Shown here: positions 34,639-42,647 of the stretch, one piece after another
Position numbering within the stretch: the stretch's first letter is position 1
How the letters are laid out: each line of letters begins with the position of its first letter
Assembly (NCBI GenBank): GCA_023421735.1
Contig: JAEZSP010000067.1
Span: 1-51,186, forward strand
Reading direction: 5' to 3'
Length of the DNA: 51,186 nucleotides
From: Bacillota bacterium
Lineage (GTDB): Bacteria; Bacillota_A; Clostridia; Christensenellales; Aristaeellaceae
Notes under the pieces: model-generated
What the model was told of the DNA's origin: nothing
The model's input: the letters and a program-made list of their open reading frames with translations, nothing else
The model's database searches: none
Position numbers and translations under genes: made by a program

Positions 34639-35583
34639 ATGCAAAAGGCCAAATTGGGCAGCACCGGGATTGTCGTCTCGCGGTTGTGCTTCGGAACCCT
34701 GACGATGGCGCCGATGCAGAAAAACCTCTCCCCGGAGGAAGGGGCGCGGCTCCTTTTGTATGCATATGAACGCGGCGTCCAGTTTTTGGATACTGCGGAT
34801 CTTTATGAAACGTACCCACATATCCGGCGTGCGCTTGCCGCAGCGTCGGATTATGTTGTCAGTACGAAGGCTTACTGCTATGACGGACCAACGGCGCAGG
34901 CGGCGCTCGAACGCGCGTACCGCGGCCTCGGTCGTGATTATGTGGATGTTTTTATGCTCCACGAGCAGGAATCGCTCTATACGCTGCGCGGTCACGAGGA
35001 GGCGCTCTCCTATCTCGTGCGGCAAAAGCAGCGCGGGTACATCGGCGCGGTGGGCGTGAGCACACACTTTGCCGCCTGCGTCCACGCGACGCGGTTCTTT
35101 CCGGACATTCAGGTCGTGCATCCCCTCATTAATATCGAGGGCGTCGGCATTCAGGATGGTTCAAGGGAAACGATGGAAGGCTATATCCGGGAAGCGCACG
35201 ACCGCGGCGTCGGCATCCTCGCCATGAAACCCCTGGGTGGCGGTCACCTCATCGCGTCGAGCTTCGAGGCACTCAACTATCTCATCGCGGCGCCGTGGGC
35301 GGACAGCGTGGCGGTCGGCATGCAGTCGACGGCGGAAATCGACGCGAATATCGCTGCGTTTGAAGGCGACGAGAACGCACATGCGCTTCTCGGACAGTTG
35401 CGCCATCAAAAGCGCAGGATCATGGTGCACGATTGGTGCGAGGGCTGCGGCAAGTGCGTTGTGCGCTGTCACCAAAACGCGATCATCATCGTCCGGGGGA
35501 AGGCAGAAATCGATCAGGAAAAATGCGTCTTCTGCGGCTATTGCGCGCGCGCATGTCCCCAGGTCTGCATTAAGGTGGTGTGA
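34639..35583 (+). CDS. aldo/keto reductase with two 4Fe-4S ferredoxin motifs
   Basis: The protein has 314 residues and starts right after the ireB stop. The AKR barrel has candidate tetrad residues near D51, Y56, K77 and H108 (FLDTADLYE, VSTKAY, FMLHEQ). The last 50 residues hold two 4Fe-4S motifs: C267/C270/C273/C277 (CEGCGKCVVRCH) and C296/C299/C302/C306 (CVFCGYCARACP). This resembles AKR-ferredoxin proteins seen in Clostridia and archaea, presumably linking ferredoxin to a carbonyl substrate. Its presence in the ireB-ruvX operon is unusual. The substrate is unknown. Confidence 0.9.
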   Translation: MQKAKLGSTGIVVSRLCFGTLTMAPMQKNLSPEEGARLLLYAYERGVQFLDTADLYETYPHIRRALAAASDYVVSTKAYCYDGPTAQAALERAYRGLGRDYVDVFMLHEQESLYTLRGHEEALSYLVRQKQRGYIGAVGVSTHFAACVHATRFFPDIQVVHPLINIEGVGIQDGSRETMEGYIREAHDRGVGILAMKPLGGGHLIASSFEALNYLIAAPWADSVAVGMQSTAEIDANIAAFEGDENAHALLGQLRHQKRRIMVHDWCEGCGKCVVRCHQNAIIIVRGKAEIDQEKCVFCGYCARACPQVCIKVV

Positions 35584-35585
35584 TC

Positions 35586-36353
35586 ATGCGCGTACTGTGT
35601 CTGGACGTGGGGGTGCGCCGCATCGGCGTCGCCGTGACCGATCCGCTCGATATCACCGCGCAGGGCGTCGAAACCATCTTTACAAAGGGCATCGAAAACG
35701 ACGTCGCGCGCGTTCTCGCGCTCGCAAAGACCTATGCGACCGACCGCGTTTTGATCGGGCTTCCCCGCAATATGGACGGTTCAGAGGGTTCGCAGGCCGC
35801 ATATAGTCGCACGTTCGGGGATCGGCTCACATTCAATGGAATGAACGTCCGCTATCAGGACGAACGCATGACGACGAAGAGCGCCACACGCACGCTCATC
35901 GAAGGCGGCGTCCGCAGGGAAAAACGAAAAGAAGTTGTCGATAAGCTTGCCGCGTGCTATATCCTCCAATCGTTCATGGATGCCGGAGGTTGGCACGAGA
36001 CAAAACATAAAACGGGTGAAACTCCAGCGAGGAAAGAGGTTTTTTGCATGGCGGACGAGCGCAATTTTGAGCAGGACATGGAACAGGAAAACATCGTGGA
36101 ACTCTTTGACGAGGATGGCAACACCCTGAAGTTCGAGCACATCATGACGCTCGAATACAAGGGAAATGCCTACATCTGTCTCGCACCCGCCGAACCTATG
36201 GAGGATGTCGGCGAGGACGAAATGGTCATCATGCGCGTCGGCACCGATGAGGAGTCCGGCGAGGACATTTACGAAACCATCGAGGATGAGGCAGAACTCG
36301 ACGCGGTCTTTGAGGAATATCTTCGGATCGCCGAGGCCGACGAAGGCGAGTGA
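35586..36353 (+). CDS. ruvX: RuvX (YqgF) Holliday-junction resolvase fused to DUF1292
   Basis: The open frame encodes 255 residues from the ATG at 35586. Residues 1-137 are the RuvX/YqgF RNase H-like fold with D7 (CLDVGVRRIGVAVTD), E93 (YQDERMTT) and D119 as metal ligands. Residues 155-255 are a DUF1292 (YrzB) domain (NIVELFDEDGNTLKFEHIMT). The two are joined by 17 residues without a stop codon. An internal ATG at 36048, with AGAGG 8 nt upstream, could also give free DUF1292 protein. Normally these are separate genes. Confidence 0.85.
   Translation: MRVLCLDVGVRRIGVAVTDPLDITAQGVETIFTKGIENDVARVLALAKTYATDRVLIGLPRNMDGSEGSQAAYSRTFGDRLTFNGMNVRYQDERMTTKSATRTLIEGGVRREKRKEVVDKLAACYILQSFMDAGGWHETKHKTGETPARKEVFCMADERNFEQDMEQENIVELFDEDGNTLKFEHIMTLEYKGNAYICLAPAEPMEDVGEDEMVIMRVGTDEESGEDIYETIEDEAELDAVFEEYLRIAEADEGE
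36048..36353 (+). CDS. possible independently translated DUF1292 protein
   Basis: The ATG at 36048 sits 8 nt after AGAGG (within AGGAAAGAGG) inside the RuvX-DUF1292 frame. It would yield a 101-residue acidic protein, MADERNFEQDMEQENIVELF at the start, equal in size to normal DUF1292 proteins. This is inference; only a proteomic or reporter test could show internal initiation. Confidence 0.5.
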   Translation: MADERNFEQDMEQENIVELFDEDGNTLKFEHIMTLEYKGNAYICLAPAEPMEDVGEDEMVIMRVGTDEESGEDIYETIEDEAELDAVFEEYLRIAEADEGE

Positions 36354-36400
36354 TGTCGCTGCCCCGGACCTTAAGAACCCACTTCTTTTGCTTTACGCGC

Positions 36401-36441
36401 CAGATCGCCAGGGGTTGAGCCCCCTGGCGATCTGTTTTTTT
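36401..36441 (+). terminator. terminator of the ireB-ruvX operon
   Basis: A 14-bp perfect stem (36401-36414 with 36421-36434) and seven T residues follow the DUF1292 stop by 47 nt. Confidence 0.95.
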
Positions 36442-36495
36442 GTATTGGGTTGATATGGCGGGGCGATGAGGTTGCCCCGCCACCCACGGGGTTGT

Positions 36496-37542
36496 TTACC
36501 GTTCTTTTTCACGCTCTGCCCGCAGGATTGCGCCGCTCCATCTCGGTTGCACGCTGTCGTCGAGTACCTCGATTGTCTCAAATCCCGCCTCCTTCAAAAG
36601 CCGGGTCTGGTGCGCAATGGTGAACGGGATGTCGATGTGGAACTCCCCCGGCTCCGCCGCCCGCCCAATCCGCTCCATAAATTGGTTGTATCTTTTTTCG
36701 TATTGCTTTTCGCACCACGCGTCGACGATGAAGTCGCTTTCGATATACCCACCGCCTACCCTCAGGCTGGATTGGATTTTCAGGTAGATCGCCACCTTCT
36801 CCGCATCCCGGAAATGGTGCATGGTGTTGCTCGAAATGACGAGGTCGTATTCGCCCTTCGGATAGGACCAATCGACATACGATGCCGCAACGACTTCGAT
36901 TTGACCTGCTTTCTCCCGGTAGTTCTCAACCAAAAGATCAAGCATGCCGCGCGAGAGATCCACACACGTCATGCGCGCGTTCGGTGCCTTTTTAAAAATG
37001 TGGGCAAGCTCGATGCCCGTACCGCAGCCGATATCCAGAATGCGAATCGCGTTTCCCGTCTCCGGAATGCATGCGCCCAGTTTCTCGTAGGACGCGCCGC
37101 CGCCAAATGAGAACATGTGCGCGTCGTATCCTTCCGCGCGCACGTCGAAAAACGCGCCCATCTCTTCCGGCTTCGCAATATCGTCTGCGGTCCATTCCGG
37201 TCCCGGCAGGTAGTCGGTGTGATAGAGCCGCCACTCCCCCGCGTACTCTATGAACCCGAGCGCGTCGAGAATTTTGCGTGCAGGTGCGTTGGCGGGATCG
37301 ACCCGCGCCCAAACGACATCCAGATCCATCTTTTCAAACGCGAACCAGACCGCTGCCCGCGCGGCTTTCGTGCCGTAACCCATCTGGCGAAAATCCGCAT
37401 CCACCCGGACAGAAAGTTCACCGGTCTCTGACACAACATTGACCCAACCAACAGCCCGATTGTCCGGTAATTCACATAGGACAAATCTGGTGTTTTTTTC
37501 ATCGGGGACAAGCGCAAGCCGCCCCATTTCAATTCGTTGCAT
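36496..37542 (-). CDS. GNAT acetyltransferase-SAM methyltransferase fusion
   Basis: The gene encodes 348 residues from the ATG at 37542 with GGGAGGA upstream. Residues 1-112 are a GNAT fold (RQMGYGTKAARAAVWFAFE, NAPARKILDALGFIEY). Residues 130-345 are a class I methyltransferase (motif I ILDIGCGTGIELA at 168-180, MTCVDLSRGMLDLL, YDLVISSNTMHHF). Both domains lack a signal sequence. The acceptor is unknown. It is downstream of the 6S-like RNA terminator and is probably transcribed separately. Confidence 0.85.
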   Translation of the reverse strand: MQRIEMGRLALVPDEKNTRFVLCELPDNRAVGWVNVVSETGELSVRVDADFRQMGYGTKAARAAVWFAFEKMDLDVVWARVDPANAPARKILDALGFIEYAGEWRLYHTDYLPGPEWTADDIAKPEEMGAFFDVRAEGYDAHMFSFGGGASYEKLGACIPETGNAIRILDIGCGTGIELAHIFKKAPNARMTCVDLSRGMLDLLVENYREKAGQIEVVAASYVDWSYPKGEYDLVISSNTMHHFRDAEKVAIYLKIQSSLRVGGGYIESDFIVDAWCEKQYEKRYNQFMERIGRAAEPGEFHIDIPFTIAHQTRLLKEAGFETIEVLDDSVQPRWSGAILRAEREKER

Positions 37543-37555
37543 GTCTGTTCCTCCC

Positions 37556-37588
37556 AAAAATAAAAATCCCCGGCGTTCGCCGCCGGGC
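37556..37588 (-). terminator. terminator of the 6S-like RNA
   Basis: The GC-rich stem CCCGGCG/CGCCGGG (37568-37574 with 37581-37587) is followed on the minus strand by ATTTTTATTTTT. Confidence 0.85.
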
Positions 37589-37766
37589 AGGAAAGACGTG
37601 CAAAGGCAACACAATCACGCGGCGAAGAGAGCCGCGCAAAGGCGCAAGTGGCATATCGATCCTGCTCAACGACAAACCAGGCCCATCAAGTGATGAACCT
37701 TATGTTTCGTCAAAAAGGATCAAATCGCCATCTCCACACCCCGTCTCGCATTGTTTCCCAGGATAC
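37556..37766 (-). ncRNA. candidate 6S-like structured RNA, about 205 nt
   Basis: A promoter (37773-37801) and a terminator frame an about 205-nt stretch with no open frame or ribosome binding site. Pairings found by eye give a rod: a closing stem (37747-37759 with 37605-37621), a small hairpin on the 3' side of a central open region (37618-37623 with 37631-37636), then an apical arm (37717-37729 with 37650-37662, more short helices, and a terminal hairpin 37680-37687 with 37692-37699, loop of 4). Closing stem, central bubble with a short 3' hairpin and a long apical arm is the 6S RNA plan, which sequesters sigma-A polymerase. The identity as 6S is a guess; a structured RNA is better supported. 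Confidence 0.6.
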
Positions 37767-37772
37767 GCGTAC

Positions 37773-37801
37773 ATGATATCATGTTTCTTAGCAGAAATCA
37801 A
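37773..37801 (-). promoter_or_regulatory. promoter of the 6S-like RNA
   Basis: On the minus strand TTGATT (37796-37801) and TATCAT (37773-37778) are separated by 17 bp. The -10 box is part of a perfect 14-bp palindrome, ACATGATATCATGT (37771-37784). The start would be near 37766. Confidence 0.7.
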
Positions 37802-37804
37802 CGC

Positions 37805-38794
37805 CTATCGCTTCTCCAGATGGCGCATAAATGCATCTTTCGAGGCGCTTCCGCCTTCCGCGGAAGCGAGCGAGAGGATTAGATCCTTGATCTGCGTCTT
37901 CGTCCCTTCGATGAGGTTGATTGCCACAAACCGACCCTTGACGCCGGAGGACAGGTTCAAATGAAATTCATGGATGAGCCAGTCGATGAGCCGCATTTTG
38001 TCCCGATATGTGCGCATGATCGGCCATTTTTCGATGAATTCATTAAAAATGGCGGATGCCGCGTTGGCGGGCATGTTGTTTTCGCGGAAACTGCGCATGT
38101 ACGAGCGAAACTGATACCTGCGTCCGCACGCGCATGTCAATATGTCCGCTTCACACGGGAGAATATTTCCGCAGTTGTGGCATTTCAGCTTGCCCGTGAG
38201 CATCAGCGCCCGTTCTTCCTTCCCCTGTACGCATCGTGCGTACAGCGTATAACCAATTTCATCCGCAAGCTCCTCGTCCTCGATCCGATTTGCATCTGAC
38301 TCATATAGCTTAGCCAGATCACGGCGTGAAATTTTGGGCGACCATCTGTATCGATTGAGATTCGGGCGGTCGGCGAGCGATTCATCCTGCTTTTTCTCAG
38401 ATTCGCGCTTGGCTTTTGCGCGCGCCGCCTGTTCGGCCCGCTTTTGGGCGCTGTGAACCGCCAATTCGGCGCCAAACCCTTCCACCCAGTGCCGATCCAT
38501 CCGCGCAAGCGCTTCGTTGAGCCCATCCTCGTCCCGGACGGTGATTCCCTCCACGTGAAAACAACCGTCACACATCACGATGCCTTTTGTGATGTACATG
38601 CCGTACGTCCCGAAGCGGAACGTCCAGCCATCTCCTTCCACGTAAACGGCGGGATCACAATGCAAATGGTATGCGCGAGATAGATGGTTGGCAAACCGCG
38701 TGTATAAATCCATTACATCGGGCGATAAGTATGCCCTGATTTCTTCGATGCCGGGCCTCTTCTTGCGGTCCGGATACCGTTCCTTCCAGTCCAC
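37805..38794 (-). CDS. unknown protein with DUF3788-like N-terminus and zinc ribbon
   Basis: The gene encodes 329 residues from a GTG at 38794 with AGGAGG 7-8 nt upstream. The N-terminal half (MDWKERYPDRKKRP) resembles DUF3788-like proteins; a charged helix (about 118-140) rich in Ala, Lys, Glu and Arg follows. A zinc-ribbon motif (CHNCGNILPCEADILTCACG) lies near residues 207-226, then a helical C-terminal domain. No catalytic motif is recognised. It follows the importer operon terminator by 18 nt and so has no clear promoter of its own. Confidence 0.7.
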   Translation of the reverse strand: MDWKERYPDRKKRPGIEEIRAYLSPDVMDLYTRFANHLSRAYHLHCDPAVYVEGDGWTFRFGTYGMYITKGIVMCDGCFHVEGITVRDEDGLNEALARMDRHWVEGFGAELAVHSAQKRAEQAARAKAKRESEKKQDESLADRPNLNRYRWSPKISRRDLAKLYESDANRIEDEELADEIGYTLYARCVQGKEERALMLTGKLKCHNCGNILPCEADILTCACGRRYQFRSYMRSFRENNMPANAASAIFNEFIEKWPIMRTYRDKMRLIDWLIHEFHLNLSSGVKGRFVAINLIEGTKTQIKDLILSLASAEGGSASKDAFMRHLEKR

Positions 38795-38811
38795 GGGGAT
38801 ACCTCCTGTCT

Positions 38812-38841
38812 AAAAAAGCCCGCGGGCGCAATGCCGCAGGC
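38812..38841 (-). terminator. terminator of the BMP importer operon
   Basis: The stem GCCTGCGG/CCGCGGGC (38818-38825 with 38834-38841, one G-T pair) is followed by TTTTTT on the minus strand. Confidence 0.85.
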
Positions 38842-38850
38842 TCAATTTGA

Positions 38851-39831
38851 TTACCGCTCCTCGCGGAAGTACGCGAGCCCGAGGCTCGCCGGAGGCTGAT
38901 TTTCGCGCGTTTTGCGCAGGCTTGTCAGAATCAGAACCAGAATGGTTACCACATAGGGCAACATTTTGAAAATCTCCTGCGTCGCGCGATTGAGACCCGC
39001 GATATAGAGATAAAGAATGTACAGGCCGCCGAAGAGAACCGATCCCCAAATGGCGTGCTTCGGATTCCAACGCGCAAAGATGACCAGCGCAATGGCGAGC
39101 CACCCGCGATCTCCAAAACCATTGTTCGTCCATGTGCCGCCCGAATACTCCATGACAAAGAAGAGGCCGCCCAGGCCGCTGATGCCGCCGCCCACGCAAG
39201 TGGCAAGGTACTTATACTTGGTGACATTGATGCCGGCCGCATCCGCCGTCGCGGGGCTTTCGCCCACGGCGCGCAGATTGAGGCCGTTGCGCGTTTTCAT
39301 GATGAACCATGCGAGTACGAACGAGATCGCAATGGAAAAATAGGTTAGAAAGCCGAATGAAAACAGCATCGGACCGATCACCGGGATATCCGAGAGGAAC
39401 GGAATCTTTGCGGTGAATGCGCTCGCAGTCTTCGCAACCGAAATCTGACCGACGCCGCCCGCCAGCTGCGAAAGCGAACCGCCGAAGAAATTGCCGAGGC
39501 CGACGCCAAACGTCGTCAGCGCAAGACCCGTCACGTTCTGGTTGGCACGAAGTGAGATGGTGAGAACCGCGTAAATCAGCCCGCCCAGCGCGGCAAACAC
39601 AAACGCGCTCGTGATGGAAATGAGGAAACCGACAAACGGAATCGGACTTGCCACGAAGCGTTCGTACAAAAACGCAGCCACGAGCCCCGCAATGCCGCCC
39701 ATGTACATCATGCCCGGCACGCCGAGGTTCAAATTGCCCGATTTTTCGGTCAGTATTTCGCCATTCGCGCCGAAGAGAATGCAGATGCCCTGCGCGATGG
39801 CCTTCTGGATGAAAATCGCAATTGTGCTCAT
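38851..39831 (-). CDS. nupQ: ABC transporter permease, NupQ type
   Basis: The protein has 326 residues and about eight to nine membrane segments. It starts with IQKAIAQGICILFGANGEILTEKSG, and the family motif GNLNLGVPGMM is typical of the RbsC/BPD_transp_2 family; the EAA-like region is GLNLRAVGESPATADAAGINV. It overlaps the upstream permease by 4 nt (ATGA). With NupP and NupO it forms the channel of a probable nucleoside importer. Confidence 0.9.
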   Translation of the reverse strand: MSTIAIFIQKAIAQGICILFGANGEILTEKSGNLNLGVPGMMYMGGIAGLVAAFLYERFVASPIPFVGFLISITSAFVFAALGGLIYAVLTISLRANQNVTGLALTTFGVGLGNFFGGSLSQLAGGVGQISVAKTASAFTAKIPFLSDIPVIGPMLFSFGFLTYFSIAISFVLAWFIMKTRNGLNLRAVGESPATADAAGINVTKYKYLATCVGGGISGLGGLFFVMEYSGGTWTNNGFGDRGWLAIALVIFARWNPKHAIWGSVLFGGLYILYLYIAGLNRATQEIFKMLPYVVTILVLILTSLRKTRENQPPASLGLAYFREER

Positions 39832-40937
39832 TTCGTCGCCTCCCCGCGCCGAACGCGCAGGTTCAGCTGATAGTTGATGAAGAATTCGCAGCCGAGAATA
39901 AAAAACAGGATGATGCCCGTGATGATGTCGGATGCGTTCTCGTTGAGATTAAACTGCGTCGCAATCTGGCTCGCACCCTTTTCCATGAAGACCAGGAAAA
40001 ACGCCACGATCAGCATCATGAACGCATTGAATTTCGAGAGCCACGCGACGACGATGGCGGTAAACCCGCGACCGCCTGCCGTGCTGGTCGATATGGTATG
40101 CGAGGAGCCGCTCACCAGCAAAAAGCCGGCGATGCCGCAGATCGCGCCGGAGAGCGCCATCGTGCGCATGATGACCTTTTTGACGTCGATGCCCGCATAG
40201 CGCGCGGTGTTTTCGCTCTCCCCCACGACCGCGATTTCATAGCCATGTTTGGAATAGCGCAGGTAGACGAACATCAAAAGCGCAAGGGAGAGGACGATCA
40301 CGACATTCAGCGTGTACTGCTGTCCCCAAACAGCCGGGAACCAGCCGTTTCGGGTTGCCATGTTAATCAGTCCCACGGAATTGGAGCCTTTGGGGTTTTC
40401 CCAGTAGACGATGGAGAACGTCACAAGCTGCATGGCGACATAATTGAGCATCAGCGTGAACAGCGATTCGTTCGTATTCCAGATCGCCTTGAATACCGCC
40501 GGAATGAGGCCCCAGATCATGCCCGCGACGATGGATGCGACGAGCATGGTTGTGAACAAAAGCCACGTCGGCATTGCGCCCAGATAGATCATGACCGCAG
40601 CAGTCGCAAGTCCGCCAACGAGTACCTGACCCTCCGCACCGATGTTCCAAAATCGCATTTTGAACGCCGGCGCGAGCGCGATCGAAATGCACAAAAGCGT
40701 CATGGTGTCGCGCACCGTGACCCAGCTTCTCTTTGCCGTGCCGATCGCGCCCGCGACGATGCCCTTATAGACCTCGATGGGGTTCATGTTTGTCAGCGCA
40801 TAGATGAGCACCGCGCAGGCACACAGGGAGAGGACGAGCGCGAAAATGCGGATAAGCCACGCCTTCCACCAATCAATAGACTCGCGCCGGGATATTTGGA
40901 AGAGCGGCTCGCGCGCCCTACGCATTTCGTTTGTCAC
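39828..40937 (-). CDS. nupP: ABC transporter permease, NupP type
   Basis: The protein has 369 residues from a GTG at 40937 that overlaps the ATPase stop (GTGA). About nine membrane segments are visible. The loop HGYEIAVVGESENTARYAGIDV is the cytoplasmic coupling helix and RFWNIGAEGQVLVGG matches NupP/YufP. It is a partner of the NupQ-like permease. Confidence 0.9.
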   Translation of the reverse strand: MTNEMRRAREPLFQISRRESIDWWKAWLIRIFALVLSLCACAVLIYALTNMNPIEVYKGIVAGAIGTAKRSWVTVRDTMTLLCISIALAPAFKMRFWNIGAEGQVLVGGLATAAVMIYLGAMPTWLLFTTMLVASIVAGMIWGLIPAVFKAIWNTNESLFTLMLNYVAMQLVTFSIVYWENPKGSNSVGLINMATRNGWFPAVWGQQYTLNVVIVLSLALLMFVYLRYSKHGYEIAVVGESENTARYAGIDVKKVIMRTMALSGAICGIAGFLLVSGSSHTISTSTAGGRGFTAIVVAWLSKFNAFMMLIVAFFLVFMEKGASQIATQFNLNENASDIITGIILFFILGCEFFINYQLNLRVRRGEATK

Positions 40938-42466
40938 GCGCCCGCCTCCTCGTTCGCCGTCATCAGCATGCCGACTTCTTCCTTTGTCGTGTCATATCCG
41001 TCCACGACTCCGGTGATTCGCCCGCCGCACAGGACAAGTATCTTGTCACAGAGTTCGAGCAGTACATCCAGATCCTCGCCCACGCAGATCACCGCGACGC
41101 CGTTTTTCTTCTGCTCATTGAGCAGCCGATAGATGGTATAGGACGAGTTGATGTCAAGGCCGCGCACGGGATAGGCAACCATGAGGACAGTCGGGTTGAG
41201 CGCGATTTCACGCCCGACGAGCACTTTTTGCACGTTGCCGCCGGAAAGCTTGCGCACGGGCGTATGGACGCCCGGGGTATTGACTTCGAGCTGGCGGACG
41301 ATGTCCTCCGCGAGGTTCTTGGGGCGTCTGCGATCCGCCCAGAAAAGCCCGTTGTCCCGATACGAACGCAGCATCATGTTATCGGTCATGCTCATGGAAC
41401 CCACAAGACCCATGCCAAGCCTGTCCTCCGGCACAAAGGATAGCCGGATGCCGAGTTTTCCAATCTCGGCGGGGGGCATGTTCGAGATGACCTTCTCCTC
41501 ATCGCTGTCCGGTGGGTAATACGTCACGGTTCCTGCGCTGATGGGCTGAAGCCCCGCAATGGCTTCCAGGAGTTCGCGCTGCCCGCTGCCCGCGACGCCC
41601 GCGATGCCGAGAATTTCACCGCTGCGCACCTCGAAGCTGGCGTTTGAAAGCGTGCGTACGCCCTCGTGGTCGACGACCGTCAGTCCATCGACGACAAGCC
41701 GCCGCTCGCGGCCCTTCGGCTCCGGCCGCTCGATGTCGAGATTCACCTTTTTGCCGACCATGAGTTCGGTCAGTGAAGACACGGTTGCGCCCTTCGTATC
41801 GATTGTGCCGACGTCCTTTCCCTTGCGCATGACAAACACGCGGTCGGAGATATCGAGCACTTCATTGAGCTTATGGGTAATGATGATGATCGCGCGGTCG
41901 TCATCGCGCATGGTGCGCAAAATGGCGAAAAGCCGATCTGTTTCCTGCGGCGTCAGGACGGCGGTAGGCTCGTCCAGTATCAGGATATCCGCGCCGCGAT
42001 ACAGCACCTTCACGATCTCCACGGTTTGCTTTTGGGAAACCGACATATCATATATCTTCATCGCCGGGTCAAGCTCGAAGCCGTACCGGGCGGTCAATGC
42101 ATTGATCTTTTCGTAGACGGATTTCATATTGAGGTTTTGAGAACCGGGAAGGCCGAGCACGATGTTCTCGGCGGCGGTCAGGACGTCGACGAGTTTAAAA
42201 TGCTGATGCACCATGCCGATGCCGAGCTGATAGGAATCGCGCGGCGACCGGATGGTGACATCGTGCCCATTGACCGTCACCTTGCCCTCGTCGGGAAAGT
42301 AGATGCCGGCGATCATGTTCATGAGCGTGGTTTTCCCGCTGCCGTTTTCGCCGAGAATGGCGAGAATTTCACCACGCCTGACGGTCAGATTGACCTGGTC
42401 GTTTGCGACGACCTTGCCAAAGCGCTTTGTGATATTTGAAAGTTCGATGGCCGCTGTTTGCTGCAC
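40934..42466 (-). CDS. nupO: ABC transporter ATPase, NupO type (two NBDs)
   Basis: The gene encodes 510 residues from a GTG at 42466 (GGAGGG 6-7 nt upstream). It has two nucleotide-binding domains. NBD1 has Walker A GENGSGKTT, the signature-like MSVSQKQ and Walker B ILILDEPTAV. NBD2 has a degenerate Walker A (GVAGSGQRE), a proper signature LSGGNVQK and AYPVRGLD. The single polypeptide with one weak site is normal for sugar and nucleoside importers. Confidence 0.93.
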   Translation of the reverse strand: MQQTAAIELSNITKRFGKVVANDQVNLTVRRGEILAILGENGSGKTTLMNMIAGIYFPDEGKVTVNGHDVTIRSPRDSYQLGIGMVHQHFKLVDVLTAAENIVLGLPGSQNLNMKSVYEKINALTARYGFELDPAMKIYDMSVSQKQTVEIVKVLYRGADILILDEPTAVLTPQETDRLFAILRTMRDDDRAIIIITHKLNEVLDISDRVFVMRKGKDVGTIDTKGATVSSLTELMVGKKVNLDIERPEPKGRERRLVVDGLTVVDHEGVRTLSNASFEVRSGEILGIAGVAGSGQRELLEAIAGLQPISAGTVTYYPPDSDEEKVISNMPPAEIGKLGIRLSFVPEDRLGMGLVGSMSMTDNMMLRSYRDNGLFWADRRRPKNLAEDIVRQLEVNTPGVHTPVRKLSGGNVQKVLVGREIALNPTVLMVAYPVRGLDINSSYTIYRLLNEQKKNGVAVICVGEDLDVLLELCDKILVLCGGRITGVVDGYDTTKEEVGMLMTANEEAGA

Positions 42467-42588
42467 CGTTGATCCCTCCAACGAAGTCGATGATCCATTG
42501 TAACATTCGCGCGTTTACGGCGCGTTAGGCGATTGTGAATTTGCCGAATATCTATGCCGATTACGGCAAAAATGTCCGTCTATCAATG

Positions 42589-42630
42589 AAAAAAACCAAG
42601 AGCCGCGGAACGAATTGTGCTCCGCGGCTC
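42589..42630 (-). terminator. attenuating terminator between the BMP gene and the ATPase
   Basis: A 10-bp stem (42600-42609 with 42621-42630) and a run of seven T on the minus strand lie 18 nt after the binding-protein gene. It would make binding protein mRNA more abundant than that of the transporter. Confidence 0.85.
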
Positions 42631-42647
42631 AAAAGATGCTTTGGGGA

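Noticed and set aside
39822..41132. Plus-strand open frame opposite the permeases
   Set aside because: Charged, His/Asp/Arg-rich residues mirror the hydrophobic codons of the permeases.
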